A stretch of DNA of 64,000 nt from Desmodus rotundus (GCF_022682495.2 NC_071389.1:182513556-182577555), one strand, 5' to 3'; positions 1-11,615 are shown, numbered from the stretch's first letter. Translations and numbers: made by a program. The notes: generated by a model not told the origin, from the letters alone.

Positions 1-439
1 TGTGGTCAGTGTTAAAAAGTGGCGTTCTATTTAATACTAGAACCAGGAAGGCTTGCATAAACACCATCTACCCCGGGTCTCCACAATCACACCTGTGACC
101 TAGGTCTTCATCCTTCTACCAACGACCTCAACAGTGGGTTTTAGGGCACACGGCTTCATGAAATGTCTCAGCCGATGCTGAAATCCCTCCTTTAATCCTC
201 CATGGGTCAATTTGGAAGGCACAGCACGTGAGACTCTGAACCTGAGATCAGGTTCACAGACCTGCCTCCGTCACTTCCCAGCTCTGATCTAGAGACAGTT
301 ACCTACCTTCCGAGACTCAGGTACTCAGTTCATGAAGTAGAGTGACAGAACAGAGAAGCTACACAAAATGATCACTTCAAATCTCAAAATCACCAGCTGA
401 AATTCTGTAATTACAGCTTAGTAAACAGTCAAAAGATAC
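1..439. other. HAL intron, left edge
   Basis: Sequence after coding exon 14. Both strands were scanned for the next HAL segment (VFANRGETVSGG) and it was not found. No repeat is recognised with confidence. Confidence 0.5.
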
Positions 440-520
440 AGGATTATCTGCTGCACTGTTTAGTTCTGTGGTGATCACGTTCTTCACAAATGCTATTGTG
501 TCATTCGCCACACCATGCAC
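440..520 (-). CDS. HAL: HAL coding exon 14 (last one in the window)
   Basis: Encodes residues 403-429, beginning [14 protein letters not shown] and ending SAADNP, between a TTTTAG acceptor and a GTATCT donor. The family continues with MVFANRGETVSGG, which is not found in bases 1-439, so the next exon lies beyond the left edge. Confidence 0.93.
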
Positions 521-3500
521 CTAAAATATAAGATTAAATGTGTTAATACATGGAAGGCACCGACAATGGTGCCTGTCGCATGGAGTCTGATATTCTTATT
601 AGAATAGAAAGAATCTTGGAAAGCGGGATTTATTCTTACACTAGAGTGAACTTGGCAGTTCTTCCCCATAGATGTTTATGATCTAGCTAGCTAGACTAGG
701 ATGTGCTGAGCACAAGGAAGTGAGAATGTTTATTCCAGGGAGGAGTCTTCCTTACACGGTAGACTGGGATTTGGCACAAGCTGAAATATAGGGTGGGTAA
801 AAGTAGGGTTACAGTTGTGAGTTGGCAAAACACAGAGTTTATTTTTGTATTATTATTTCTTAAGTGTTATCTTATTTTCCATAAGAACAACTGTAAACCC
901 ACTTTTGCCCCACCCTGTATTCTTTCATTCTTGGGAAGCAGGTTAATCTCTCAATCAACTAATCACCATGCTAACCCGAGTCATCTGCACTTATTATTTA
1001 AAGTTAAGCTTCACGGATTCATTTATAGTGATTTACATCTGCCTCTTCAATGCAGATAAGGTAGAGTAGGATGGGCACTTGAATTTTGATTAAGCCTTCC
1101 CATGAACAGCCCTGGCAGGCTGGTCTAGTTCTGTCTAAAAGTGGGACCAAGTAAAACTCCACCAGCTGACTGAGATGATGTTGTTACTCAGAATTTTAGA
1201 AAGTGAGGGCATGAAGCCAACACAGCAAGTTGTCTGATGGAATCTCTACAGGGTTGAGCACGGCAATTCAAAAGGAAACAACCAGCCTACCACATGGAGT
1301 AGAAACGTGACAATAATCAGAAGTGTGGTCTATATAATTTTTAATAGAGGCAGCCAAGAAATTTGGATTCTAATAGGCCATTACATGATTTTCTAATACC
1401 TTCCTCTTTGTCTATCCTGCCCACTGCCCTCCCCCCACCCCGGAGTTGGGAGAGAGAAAGGGAATTTTTTTTTCTGTTGGCTTACCTGTGGGCAGCAGCG
1501 CAAGGTGTATGCATCCTGCACCCGGTCACAGAACCTGTGACTTTCTGTGGGAGAGGTGGAGGGGAGGGCAGGAAACATGTCATCCATTCTCTTCCACAAA
1601 ACACAGACCCAAATAAGATAAACCCACTCACATAAAAAGACCCTGACCTGCTATTTCTGATGGATGGTGATCCGAGTCCAAGAGAGACCGAAACCGAAAA
1701 GCAACTTCGAGTTGCCCAGGATGAGGGCGAACAGCATGAATGTCTAGAATTGATGAAGGGGCAAAAGTCTGAGCAACTCATATTAGAATGCACTACCACA
1801 GGTGGCTCAGGGCCATCAAGGGTACTGACACAGAAGTCCCAGGGGTCCTTAACCACCACTCAGGATTAGAAACTTAACTCCAAAAACAGGATATTCCTTA
1901 TTGTCTTTATTCTTTCTACTTTAAATATCCAAGTGCAAATGACCTGTTGAGAATTCAGCTACTGCGAATTCAACTCAAGACACTGGACTACCCTAAAAAG
2001 AGTTAGGCTTATAGTGGAAGGGAGCTCTATAGTGGCCTGACAGTTTTTCTGACCTATGTAATAGTAGAGAGTCTTTCAAACACGCTACTTTCAAGGTAAG
2101 CTACCACTTCTAAAGCTCCCCTCTCCCCAAATTTTCTAATGGCAACCAGCCTGAATCCTACTATTGTTCTAAAACCCTGCAAACAGATTACTAAAACAGC
2201 ACATAGTTTAGAAAGAGTCAGACCTAGGTGATCGGGGGCAGGTCACTTAACTCTCAGGGTCAGCATTTATCTGTAAAATGTGGTCATTTCAAGGTCAAGT
2301 GGGGCAGAATTTAGACAAAGTCGGAGCAGTATTGGGTATGCTGTAGGCTCTTGGGTTTCCTCCTTCTTCCCTACCACCCACCCCACCTCTCACGTGCCTA
2401 AAGACCTCGACCAGCCCACCCCACCAGCTCTGGCTGAATGAACAGCAACCAAACAGAAGAACCATGCTGACCAGTATCGAAGGCTTTGGTGGTGCCCTTC
2501 AGCACCTCAAGGGTCAAGGCCGCCACTATGTCAGCCTGCCGCGCAATAGCACTGGCTCTCTCCACGGCCTCACAGCCCAGGGAGGTGATCATCTGCGTCC
2601 CGTTGATGAGCGCCAGACCCTTTGGGGCAGGGGAGAGAAGATTCCTACTGTTTTCTTTGTAACAAGCCTGTTGTACAAGTTGATATAGTACCATTTGCTT
2701 TTGCAGGAGGGAAGTTCGCCAGTCAGCTAAATGATGGTTTTTCACGTTTTCTGAACTGTAGGGCAGTAATGCTTATTTAAGCACTTTAGGACTAAGTGCC
2801 ATCATATGTGAAATCATTACTATAAATCTATAAAATTACTGTAAATAAAACAGCTGTTAAGTGTCCCCATTCTCAAGGCAGCAGAATAGCTCCAGTGTAG
2901 AAGGCATATAAAATCTTCAGCTCTTAATTATGCCACATTTCTTCTTTAACTTCTCATCATTATAGACAAGATACTCTAAAACATTTCTGGTCCAAGACTC
3001 TTGGCTTACAGCATCCTAATGGTTGCTGGCTTAGAGCATCTCTTGGGGATCCCTAGAGATTCTGATTTAAAGTTTAAGTTCTTAGGTAAGAGAGCCCCTA
3101 AGCATTTATGGCATGAAGAATCTTTAAATACTTATGGAGGAGTTGTTTCTTTAGTGACTAACTTTCAACAAACATGTAAGCCATGTGTATTTAAAGAAAT
3201 CAGTGAGACTGATGTTAAGAATGAAAACAGTGCATAAATAGGGACTTGAACAAATTTTCCTTGAATCTCCTTACCTCTTTTGGTTTCAAAACAATTGGCT
3301 TCAATCCATGGGCTTCCAGGACCTAAAGAATGGTTTTAAAAAATTAAAATGGGTAACAAATGAAATACCAGCTTATTACTAATTTCATCAGGAATCCAAT
3401 GAAAGATCTTTAAGCCCAAAGGTCTGTGTTATAAAAGATTAGACCTACGTGAATTAGCTCTACTTATCATCTCTGGTCTTTTCTCTAGTTCTGTTCTTTA

Positions 3501-6500
3501 GTCTGAAAACAGATGTAGCTTTCAAATGATTTTTATACTTAAATCAGGGGCTCTGGTGTCTACAGAATCAACCTTGAGTTTTGGTTTCTAGGTCCTTTGT
3601 GTTAAGTGTCCACTTTAGTGATTCACCTTTCTCCTGCAGCTTCCTGAGCACTTACGCACACCTGTACTGTGGCAGGGCTAGGCTTCTGACCGCACATTCC
3701 CTGCCTGCGGAGCTTGACCTCGAAAGTCCTCCTATGTATCTAAACACTGGCAGAACCTCAGCATAGGGCTTCTCACTTGTGTGGCATATGTGTGAGCACC
3801 AATGAAAGGAGGATTGTTGGCCTAATAGATGGAAACAGAATCCTGAGGGGAGCTAGGGCCGAATAATCTCTCTCTGAAATAAAAGAGGTAAATACCATCA
3901 ATAAGTGAAGGTCCCTCCAGGGAAGGAGGAAGACAGAGCCAGCACCCCTTACTATGTCAATTTCTCAGGTTTATTAGAGTGCCTCTGACACATCTAACTC
4001 TGTCCGGAGTCTTGGGCTGGGGCTAGGGTAGGGAGACAGACAAGCTCAAGGGTAACTACAGTGCAGAATGTTAAGTGTTCCAGGAGGTGAGAAGTGGGTA
4101 CGAGATGGAGGAGAACACAAAGCGGGAGCAAAGGTGACTTGGGGGTAGGAAAAAGAACCAAAGGAGCAGAGAGGGGAGTTTCCCAGTGGACTTTTCAGAA
4201 GGAGAAGCAGGAGTGAGTGGGGAAGAGAAGAAGGCCCGGTGCTGCTCCCTCTGCCCAGGATGCAGCACACTCCAGTTGCAAGGAACCTCTGGCTTTTGTG
4301 ATGGAGAACCGGGGGTGGGGAAGGTAGGGGGGATGCGGTAACAGGACAAACAAGGGTCTTGTAGGTCACATGAAGTTTAGACTTTATCCGAGGGAAATGG
4401 GAAGCATTGCAGGTTGTAGACAGGACGTGCTCAGATTCGCCGAGTGAAGGGGTTTGAGGGAACACTGCACACAGAGAGACAACCCAGACGAGTCCGCACG
4501 GAAGAAAGGTGGTCTGGAACCTGTACCCCATAAGGATTATCTGTTTCCCTGTCTTCTCCCTCCCCTTTGGTCCTCGACCCTTTGCTTACTGTTAGGGGAC
4601 CTCCCAACAATAGATCAGAGATGGCACTTTAAATAATTCTTCAGGCTGCTCTCACGGAATTTGGAGATGAATGAAGAAAACATGAAAGCTTTATCAAAAA
4701 CAAGCCTTTCTAATTAGCCTCCAGGGTGGGAGCTTGGGGAGAAATGGAACCTTCTTTCCAGAGGCCACAGAGTAAGTGCTATATTTCACAGCTCAGTACC
4801 TGTGAGACCAGCAACTAAGTCACCTTGTGACAACACGTGACCTCCTGGATAGGCACCGGAAGTGTTTTAGGTGCAGAAGAAATTCTTGGGATCAACACTG
4901 GCAGCTGGACGTGTCCACCAAGGAGATCACCAAGTCCAGAGGCTGACAGTTGGGTATGGAAGCTAACAACCCTGCCTGGTTTGACTTCTAAGCTCCAGTC
5001 TTCTCATCGATAAATTAGGGATAACTGTGGCCCCATCGTGGGGCTGCCGTAAGGACTAAGTGATCTAGAGCATGCCATACACCCAGTGTCCAGCCCAGGG
5101 AAACTCCTACAGATGGACGTTGTTGTTCAAGTCTTACATATTTAGCATCAGCCCAGCCGCTCTTTGGAGACCACATCTTTCCTTCTCCAATTAGCCCAAG
5201 AGCAAGATGAGAGAGCGGAGCCAGGTCTCCACTGGCACCGACAGTTCCTTTCTCTGGAACATACGACAGGCAGGAGGCTGGGAGGGAAACAGATACCAGT
5301 TACTCCAGGAGAACTTCATTCTGGCCAACCTCACTTCGCCAATGAGACCCACCTCCCCCTTGTAGGGTCTACTACTCTCTTCTGGTACAAACACCTGGGC
5401 GAAGACAATTCCTCAAGCACAACTAATACTTAAGGGACCTGGATGGGGTGCTACAGAAGGAGGTAAGGGGAAGGGAGAAAGAAAGGCAGGAAGGAAGAAA
5501 AAAGGGAGGGAAGGGAGTAAGGGAGAGCAGGAAGGAAAGAGGACCCTCCCTTCTCTTGCAGGCCGCTTTAAATTTAGACTTTCTCCTAAGGATGATAGGA
5601 AGCATTGCAGGTTTTAGCCAGGACCTGCCCAGATTCGCTGTGGGAAGGCGGCTGGGGGGAACTGTATACAGAGAAGCAATCAAGGTCAGGCTGCCTGGGA
5701 GAAAGATGGTCTGGAACCCGCATCATAAAGATGATCTGTTAACGTCTTCCTCCTCCTTGGCCCTTGGCTCCTTCACTTACTATTCCTGTGCATGTTCTAA
5801 TCTGACCTAGAAATTTCTAGAATTCTAGCAATATATCTGAAAGATGTAATCAAAAACTAGCTGGGTCATTATAGTGGTCATTTTTGTCCTTGTTTCTAAG
5901 AATGAAAAGTTAGAAATGATCTAAATAAGGAATTAAGAGATTTATACCACTGAGAGTTGTGTGTGGCCATTGAAACCTACTGGAGAATATTTGGAAATGT
6001 GTAAATATTGACTTTTGAAAAGTAATATAAAATGTGCCAGAAAGATAAGGTGTGGATGGTCTTCTGGGGAGGAAACCAGAAAAGTGTGGACGGTTTTCTG
6101 GGGAGGTGAAGTCCTAGGAAACTCGGTCTCTTCTTTTTGCCAGATTCCCGGTCTGCCACCTCACCACTGCTTGTGAACAGACATGTACTGTTTTGCAGGA
6201 AATTCCCAATAAGTTACCAGAAAAAAGGCTCCGTTTTTCTAAGTAAACTCGGACACCTAGTAGCAGTGTTTTTGCAAACTGCTAAATACTGTCAATAGGA
6301 TAAAACAGTGCCACCCCCAGACCAGCTTCCACATCAGAAGTCACCCTGGCGAATTCTGAGAATTCTCGAGCCCCAGAAATACCTTAGACTCACCCAGCGT
6401 TCACAGCCAAATTTGTACTAGCTGGGATTGTAAGGCAGACCAGGAAGGGGGTAGAAATAGGTGTTGAAACCACAGCCCTGTATACCATGGATTGTTTGTT

Positions 6501-9500
6501 CAAATTGCTATTCACTGATTGGCATTTCACGTGTAGGGTCCCTGTGTCCTTGGCATGGGAGCTCTAGCATGCGTTCCTGTCTGTGTTACTGCCCAGCCCT
6601 GCTTTTCCTCCCGTTCCTTCACCCCAAAGAGTCCCCGGGACTCTGCTGACCTGGAATGTTTATCCGGATCTGTGAAAATGAACAATGGCCTCTCAAGCAT
6701 TTCAAACCTTGTCTTCGTATTTGAATTTTCCTATCCCAGGAAGCAAGCTCCAAAGAGTTTGAACTGCAAGTAAGCCTTTAATGTCTTTTCAGTTCTGTTT
6801 TTGGGGGATTTCAGTTATTCAAGTCTGGCAATCTTACCAGTTGGGTATCATTAAGATTTCAGATTCCCGGGCACCAACCAGAACAACTGAATCAGTCTCT
6901 GGGACTGACATCCAGGAGTCATGGCGTTTGCCGATGACGTGATGCTACTTCTATAACCACCCTTGAGCACCATTCAATCAAAGTTCTCCCCACCCCTGAA
7001 TGTAAGGCCAGACTTGCAGAGCTGGTTCTGGTCTTAAAAATGCCAAATACAAAGTGAAGAATGATGGAGAGTGGGTTGAAGTACACAGGAGAAAGTGTCT
7101 TGGCCATACTCCCCCCACCTAGCTATCCTCCTTCTTGCCAAGCCCGTTTTCCACCCATCTCCATTATCTTATGTCTTCTTGTCTCATCCAATTTCTCACC
7201 ATCCCATCAATCAAGTCTACCCTTATGGGCCGTGCCCAGCCTCAATGGACGGCCAGTCGGGGGCTCATTGCATTACCGTTAAATGCTTCGATAACTTGTT
7301 TGAGGGTCTCCAGGGAAATACCACTGTATCCTTTGGCTAAGACATTGACCCTTAACGCCAAGAGCATCCGACATCTCTCAGGGCTTAGTGGTTTTCCAAC
7401 ACCTACAAAACAATTGAAAAACAAAATCTTTTCCACCTCCTGGCTGCCTTCATCTCTCAAATCTTTCTTTACTTCTTTTTTTTTTTCTAAGACAGCTATT
7501 AGAAAATCTTACTAATTACCAATGGGTATTACAAGACCACACAAAGCTTGTGTTATATTTATATTGGACAGTGCTGATCTAGGCAATGAAAATAAGTAAG
7601 GGTTAATAAAATATTCCCAATAGGCTGAACACAGGTAGTGTAGCAGGAAGAAAACCTTGTAGGAAAATGTTCTGTGGTCACGTCCACGGCAAATGAGACA
7701 CTGCTTTCCAAAAGCCTTGGTAATGACTGTTTCTTCACTCCTGCCTCTGAGGGTTGCACTGCTCTCCTTCCTGCCTGACTTGCTTCTTCATGTCTCATCT
7801 TCCAGACAAAGGTGAAACTCCAGTTTTGCCTTCTCAGTTTCCCTTCTTGGAACACTGCAGTGAGCCCCCATTCTCCACCCGATGCCCTTAGAATAGCGTG
7901 CAAACTCCTCAGCACATGTCGCCTCGCATTTTGATGGGAGCTGATTCTTGACAGATGGTCTGATCTCAACTCATCCGGATCAACTCATTCCCTGACTTTC
8001 AGCTTTAATTTTTCGCTCAATCCTGTCCGTCTACCGAGCCCATCCCTTTTTCTGAGATTCAGCTAGAAGGTGGTCTTGTCTGATGTGTTCCCCCAAAGCA
8101 CCTGTCCTTGGAATGCACTAGCTCTGCACGGCTCTTACAGGAGGCACCACACTTTGTTCCGTCAATCAAACAAGATCTAGGAGGCACCCAATGTTTGCAA
8201 TGATTTACCTGAAGAATGCGAACGTACTAGGTTGAACTGGAGCTCCCTGAAAGAGAAAGGAAAAAAACACTCTTAAATACCCCATGGTGAAAATGTGCCC
8301 TCCTCTGGGGAAGTCAAGGGAGGGACAGTTCTATCTTCGGAGGGGCGGGGTGAGGCCGCGTGAGGCAGTGAAAGAAACCAGTAAGCCTGTGTTTTTCAAT
8401 ACCAACTCATGTGCAAGTTAACCCGAGACTCATCCCCCTCATCTGTAAATTGGGGCAAACATTATTTCCTCTGTTGAAAGGAATCTGAAAAATGGGGGTA
8501 GATGGCATGTGAATGTGGGTGCATTTGGTGGGGAGAGCAGGAATCAAACTTACTCTAGCTTATTGATAGGAATTACAGTTCTGGCAAATTTCCCGAAACC
8601 TGTAGTAATGCCGTAAACAACTGGGAAACAAACAAACAAACAGACAGACATTATCTGATTAGGGCCAGTTTTTTAAGGCCATATTTTTAAGTCTATAAAA
8701 ATAATTGTATGACACAAAGGGGAAAAGATACCATTTTTTTCTTTTATGATGCTATCTATGACTTCCCTGGATTTTTGCACCTTCTTTTCAGCAGTTGGGG
8801 TGAGCTAGGAAAACATTGGTCAGAGCTGAGCACATTGAAGGTTTTCACATGTAGCAAAAAGGTCAGAGGACACCCCTCCCTTTCCCATACCTTTATTTTG
8901 TAGCGTCCCTTGCCCAGGTTGACCAGATCCTCCGTGGTCAGGCTATCCCCATCCAGGGCAATGTACTGCACAAAGGAAGGGGATCTCCATGAATCAGAAC
9001 AGCTTAGTTCCTCGAACAGGAGAGTAGGGAAGCCTCAAGCAGAACGAAACTCTGACACTTCGGAAATTTTATTACTGCTAATCAATATATTAATTTAAAA
9101 GACACTTTATTGAAGAGGAGGCTGAGTAAGGAATGGTAGAAATGGAAAAGCATAATTCCTTTCTCTACTACCCAGAGCCGGACAAAGTCCTGTCCCATGG
9201 GATAGGGTTTGCTCATAAATTTTGCTCACACTCCTTAAACGAGGGGGACTTCATTTTCTTATCAAAGAGATAGTGGCTTGAAGCTTACCTCTTCAGGCTC
9301 TCGGTATCTGCTGTATCTGAAGCCAGGTAAAGGAAAATACTGGGGAGTGTGGAAGAACCCCAGCCCCACCTCTGGCAGGAGCCTGCAGAGCAGGCCAGGG
9401 AGCCTGCGGGAAAGGATACAGGTAAACTCCTTCCGGCTGTGATGGAATGAAGTTGGGAGACATGGCATCCCCTTCGATGACTGAAACAAGAACACAAGAA

Positions 9501-10585
9501 CGACCCCTTACTGATCACAACGGAGAGCCACTTTGGGCCTGGCTGGTAAAGCTAGGAAGGTCTCTTCAATTGCCTTTGAAGTCTATCAAAATGGCTGCTT
9601 TAAAACGACTTCAGACACTTTCAAGGGCTCTTAGCATCTTTACAAGGAAGGACAGCAAACAGCAGAGATATAGGTGGACCCAGGTTTAAATGAAAGTTCA
9701 AGCTCTAACCCCCACCTCTATTCCCATCCCAGCTTTATTTTGATGTACAAATCTGAACTCCTCTCTGCCACTGGCCTCTTCATCTGGTGAGGACATTTTG
9801 AAGGGCAAAAAGATCTTCTTTAAGTGCATAAAAATAATTATATAAGCCCTGGCTGGTGTGGCTCAGTGGACTGAGCACTGGACTGCAAACCAAAGGGCGA
9901 CTGGTTTGATTCCCAGTCAGGGCACGTGACCGGGTTGCAGGACAGGTCCCCAGTAGGGGGTGAGCCAGAGGCAAACACACATTAACGTTTCTCTCCCTCT
10001 CTTCCCCTCTCTAAAAATAAATAAATATTTTTAAAAATAGTTATATATGACAAAGTGATTCAACAACTGCAAAGGGATTCAAACCTGCAGATCTGATCTT
10101 TGCTTCTTACTAATGGCCTCACTGACTCCCGTTGGGAGTCTGTTGCCCTGTTTTAAAACGGGGGTTAGAAGCCACCTTTCTCGCAGGGGTGCGTGAGAAT
10201 CTAGGGCACACGGAGGCCTAGCAGCACCGCACCGTCTCCCCAGCACTGGGGATGACGACCGGACCTCCCTGCCAGGGACGTGAGCACTAAGCCACGTCAT
10301 GCGGCATCAGTTCGCGCTGCCCCCCTGCTGCCGCTCACCGACTTCCACGAAATCGTTGTCCTCCAGGGCCACGGCGAGTGGGTCCTCATTGTCCAGCAGG
10401 CCCAGGCCCTGGCAGCGGCGCACAAGGAAGCGCACGTCGTCCACGGAGGCGAAGCCACCGTTGTCTGGCTTGTTCTTCACGTACCGGCGCACGGCCTCGC
10501 GGCCCAGCCAGCCCACCGTGAGCTGCGCGTCCGGGCAGGGCACAGCCAGCCATTCCCCGCGCACGTGTACTGTGTACCTGGGCAT
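440..10585 (-). CDS. HAL: HAL, histidine ammonia-lyase (5' part, residues 1-429; 3' exons lie outside the window)
   Basis: Histidine ammonia-lyase (histidase) deaminates L-histidine to trans-urocanate, the first step of histidine breakdown, in liver and epidermis cytosol. Fourteen coding exons are seen on the minus strand: 10585-10339, 9480-9420, 9316-9289, 8965-8891, 8804-8732, 8620-8554, 8246-8209, 7402-7277, 5277-5138, 3322-3275, 2619-2472, 1743-1648, 1544-1486, 520-440. All have AG acceptors and GT donors and add to 1,287 bp in one frame (429 codons). The human enzyme is about 657 residues, so roughly the last 230 residues are off the left edge. The protein opens [12 protein letters not shown] and carries ASGDLAPL with Ala253-Ser254-Gly255, the triad that cyclises into the MIO electrophile. 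No frameshift or stop is seen. The ATG at 10585-10583 was chosen because it starts the conserved N-terminus; the frame stays open for at least 25 codons upstream. Any non-coding 5' exon was not located. Confidence 0.95.
521..1485. other. HAL intron 13
   Basis: Non-coding between coding exons 14 and 13. No interspersed repeat is recognised; the short open frames here have no family signature. Confidence 0.5.
1486..1544 (-). CDS. HAL: HAL coding exon 13
   Basis: Residues 383-402, [20 protein letters not shown], between CCACAG and GTAAGC. The initial Glu codon is split with the previous exon (G|AA). The sequence matches the conserved histidase segment just before VHGV. Confidence 0.95.
1648..1743 (-). 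CDS. HAL: HAL coding exon 12
   Basis: Residues 351-383, reading [18 protein letters not shown] then [14 protein letters not shown], between TCTAG and GTCAGG. Compared with the human protein as I remember it, the stretch [11 protein letters not shown] carries three changes (human ALRPHRGQIEV). Confidence 0.93.
2215..2350 (+). repeat. MIR SINE fragment in a HAL intron
   Basis: Contains the MIR core pattern (GCAGGTCACTTAACTCTCAG, then ATCTGTAAAATGTGG), degraded. Confidence 0.5.
2472..2619 (-). CDS. HAL: HAL coding exon 11
   Basis: Residues 302-351: [20 protein letters not shown] followed by [19 protein letters not shown] and [10 protein letters not shown]. Acceptor CCAAAG, donor GTCAGC; the final Asp codon is split. 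It holds the conserved EGLALINGT segment of aromatic amino acid lyases. Confidence 0.95.
3275..3322 (-). CDS. HAL: HAL coding exon 10
   Basis: A 48-bp exon encoding residues 286-301, [16 protein letters not shown], between TTTAG and GTAAGG. It is in phase 0 at both ends, so skipping it would keep the frame. Confidence 0.93.
4373..4590 (+). repeat. Duplicated intronic segment, copy A (left of the MIO exon)
   Basis: Shares an ordered series of blocks with copy B: TTTAGACTTT, GGAAGCATTGCAGGTT, CCAGATTCGC-like, GATGGTCTGGAACC-like and ATCTGTT. Divergence is high, so it is old. It could be a local duplication or two insertions of one interspersed repeat. Confidence 0.6.
4960..5130 (+). repeat. 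MIR SINE adjoining HAL coding exon 9
   Basis: MIR-like text (CTTCTCATCGATAAATTAGG, then GCTGCCGTAAGGACTAAGTG) that runs to within a few bases of the exon 9 donor on the other strand. Confidence 0.55.
5138..5277 (-). CDS. HAL: HAL coding exon 9, contains the MIO Ala-Ser-Gly triad
   Basis: Residues 239-285. It reads [19 protein letters not shown] then [17 protein letters not shown] and [11 protein letters not shown]. Ala253-Ser254-Gly255 inside [12 protein letters not shown] is the triad that self-condenses to the 4-methylideneimidazole-5-one group. Acceptor TCCCAG, donor GTAAGA. The first Ala codon is split with exon 8 (G|CC). A diverged duplicated segment flanks this exon on both sides (4373-4590 and 5568-5790). 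Confidence 0.96.
5568..5790 (+). repeat. Duplicated intronic segment, copy B (right of the MIO exon)
   Basis: Same orientation and same block order as copy A about 1.2 kb away, with HAL coding exon 9 between them. It is preceded by a purine-rich GGAAGG tract (5455-5545). Confidence 0.6.
7277..7402 (-). CDS. HAL: HAL coding exon 8
   Basis: Residues 197-239: [20 protein letters not shown], then [22 protein letters not shown]. Acceptor TTGTAG, donor GTAATG. It fits the conserved SHSSGVGKPL-to-LKQVIE segment of histidases. Confidence 0.95.
7780..8110 (+). repeat. L2-like LINE fragment in a HAL intron
   Basis: Text such as AATAGCGTGCAAACTCCTCA followed by a pyrimidine-rich stretch resembles the L2 3' region. 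Strongly diverged; boundaries approximate. Confidence 0.4.
8209..8246 (-). CDS. HAL: HAL coding exon 7 (38-bp microexon-sized)
   Basis: Encodes the residues [13 protein letters not shown] (184-197, ends split), between TTTCAG and GTAAAT. Human has V where this has F (ELQVNLV), in the strongly conserved stretch ahead of SHSSGVG. Confidence 0.92.
8554..8620 (-). CDS. HAL: HAL coding exon 6
   Basis: Residues 162-184: [20 protein letters not shown] then KL and a split Glu. Acceptor TCCCAG, donor [14 protein letters not shown] is the conserved family motif whose Tyr lines the active site in MIO lyases. The split last codon gives Glu where human has Gln. Confidence 0.94.
8732..8804 (-). CDS. HAL: HAL coding exon 5
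   Basis: Residues 138-162, [20 protein letters not shown] then KEKN, between CCTAG and GTATCT. Human ends KEKT; here Thr is Asn. Confidence 0.92.
8891..8965 (-). CDS. HAL: HAL coding exon 4
   Basis: Residues 113-137, [20 protein letters not shown] then RYKIK, between TGCAG and GTATGG. Phase 0 at both ends (75 bp). Confidence 0.94.
9289..9316 (-). CDS. HAL: HAL coding exon 3 (28 bp)
   Basis: Residues 103-112, YSRYREPEE after a split Leu codon, between TTCAG and GTAAGC. It is identified because it bridges GVYL in exon 2 and YIALDG in exon 4 exactly in frame. Confidence 0.9.
9420..9480 (-). CDS. HAL: HAL coding exon 2
   Basis: Residues 83-103, [20 protein letters not shown] and a split Leu, between TTTCAG and GTATCC. 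Confidence 0.92.
9846..10033 (+). mobile_element. Ves SINE (bat tRNA-derived SINE)
   Basis: Starts CCCTGGCTGGTGTGGCTCAG, has the B-box-like GGTTTGATTCCCAGTCAGGG, then the Ves body and an A/T-rich tail. Flanked by a near-perfect 14-base target site duplication (9831-9844 and 10034-10047, one mismatch). Sits in the HAL intron after coding exon 1. This family is the main evidence for a bat source. Confidence 0.92.
10339..10585 (-). CDS. HAL: HAL coding exon 1 (start codon)
   Basis: Residues 1-82 and one base of codon 83, from [20 protein letters not shown] to [11 protein letters not shown], donor GTGAGC. GC-rich, with G at -3 of the ATG. A possible acceptor (CTGCAG) lies about 15 bases upstream, which would make this the second exon of the mRNA as in human; this is not proven here. 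Confidence 0.94.
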
Positions 10586-11234
10586 GGCTCCGGCTGCTCC
10601 TGCAGGCTGATGAGGCCACCACAACCAGGCTGCACCTGCTCCTCCACAGGGGACAGTCACCAGGAGCGGAGAGTTTTATCTAGCAGTGACTACAGAGGTG
10701 TGGTGGGCGGGGAGGGCGAGGATGGACTTTCAAAATATGCCACCGCCCTTGCCTTTACTCATTCAAGCATTGGACAAATATTTATTAAAGGCCCACGGTA
10801 TCCCTTTGGGATTTTGCAGCTGAGCTCTAGGGCGGAGAGGGGGATGCAGGCAGGCCAGCCCCCTGTACCACTACCATGCAACCCTGTTGGCAGAAAGGCC
10901 TGAGGGTCCTACCACCTGCTGGCAGTGGCTGCGGGCCCTTTTCCTCAGGGCTCCTGATTTCTCCCCTCCACATTCCTGTCTGCATTGTCTGCCATTACAG
11001 GCAGCTTATAAACACGCTGTTCCTATCTTTATCGGAAATTACTCAAGTGTACAATACACCCTGCTGGCCAACTGTGACACCGGGGAGTGTGGCAACCCTC
11101 ACTTATTTGTTGACTCCACAAACATGTGTTGAGCAACTACCCTGCCACTGCCCAGGTTTCCTGAGGCTGCCCCTCTGCAGAGGGAGACTGCAAAGGCCAG
11201 AGATCATGTTCACAGCTAAAGGTCATCATCCGGA

Positions 11235-11400
11235 CGAAAGAGCCACCATGGCTTAACGGTTAACAGCTCAGACAGCTGTGGGTGGGCCTCCAGCTCCATT
11301 GCTTATTAGCCTGCAGCAAATGAGGTCTTCAATGACCTCCGTTTCCTCCTCAGAAAGCAAAAGTAATAAATGCCTCCCTACAGTATTTGCTGTAACTACC
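11235..11400 (+). repeat. MIR SINE fragment
   Basis: Head-like GGCTTAACGGTTAACAGC followed by degraded MIR text, directly in front of a second MIR. Confidence 0.5.
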
Positions 11401-11401
11401 T

Positions 11402-11615
11402 AGGATCAAATCCTGGCTCTGCCTTTAACTAGCTGTGTGACCTCTGGCAAGTCATTTGACCTCTGTGGGCCTCGATTTCTTCATCTATAAAGTGGAGATA
11501 ATGATAGTACCTATTGCAAAAGGCTGTTGAGAAGATTGAGTTCAGACATGTAAAGCCCTTGGAGCAGCACCTGGTACACTGGGAATGCTACAGAAAAGTT
11601 TGTGATTATTATCTG
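11402..11615 (+). repeat. MIR SINE, well preserved
   Basis: Nearly full core: AAATCCTGGCTCTGCC, TAGCTGTGTGACCTCTGGCA, TCATCTATAAAGTGGAGATA, then GTAAAGCCCTTGGAGCAGCA. Classic MIR order on the plus strand. Confidence 0.85.

Noticed and set aside
10280..10903. A 207-codon plus-strand open frame
   Set aside because: It lies antisense over the GC-rich first coding exon of HAL and has no family signature.
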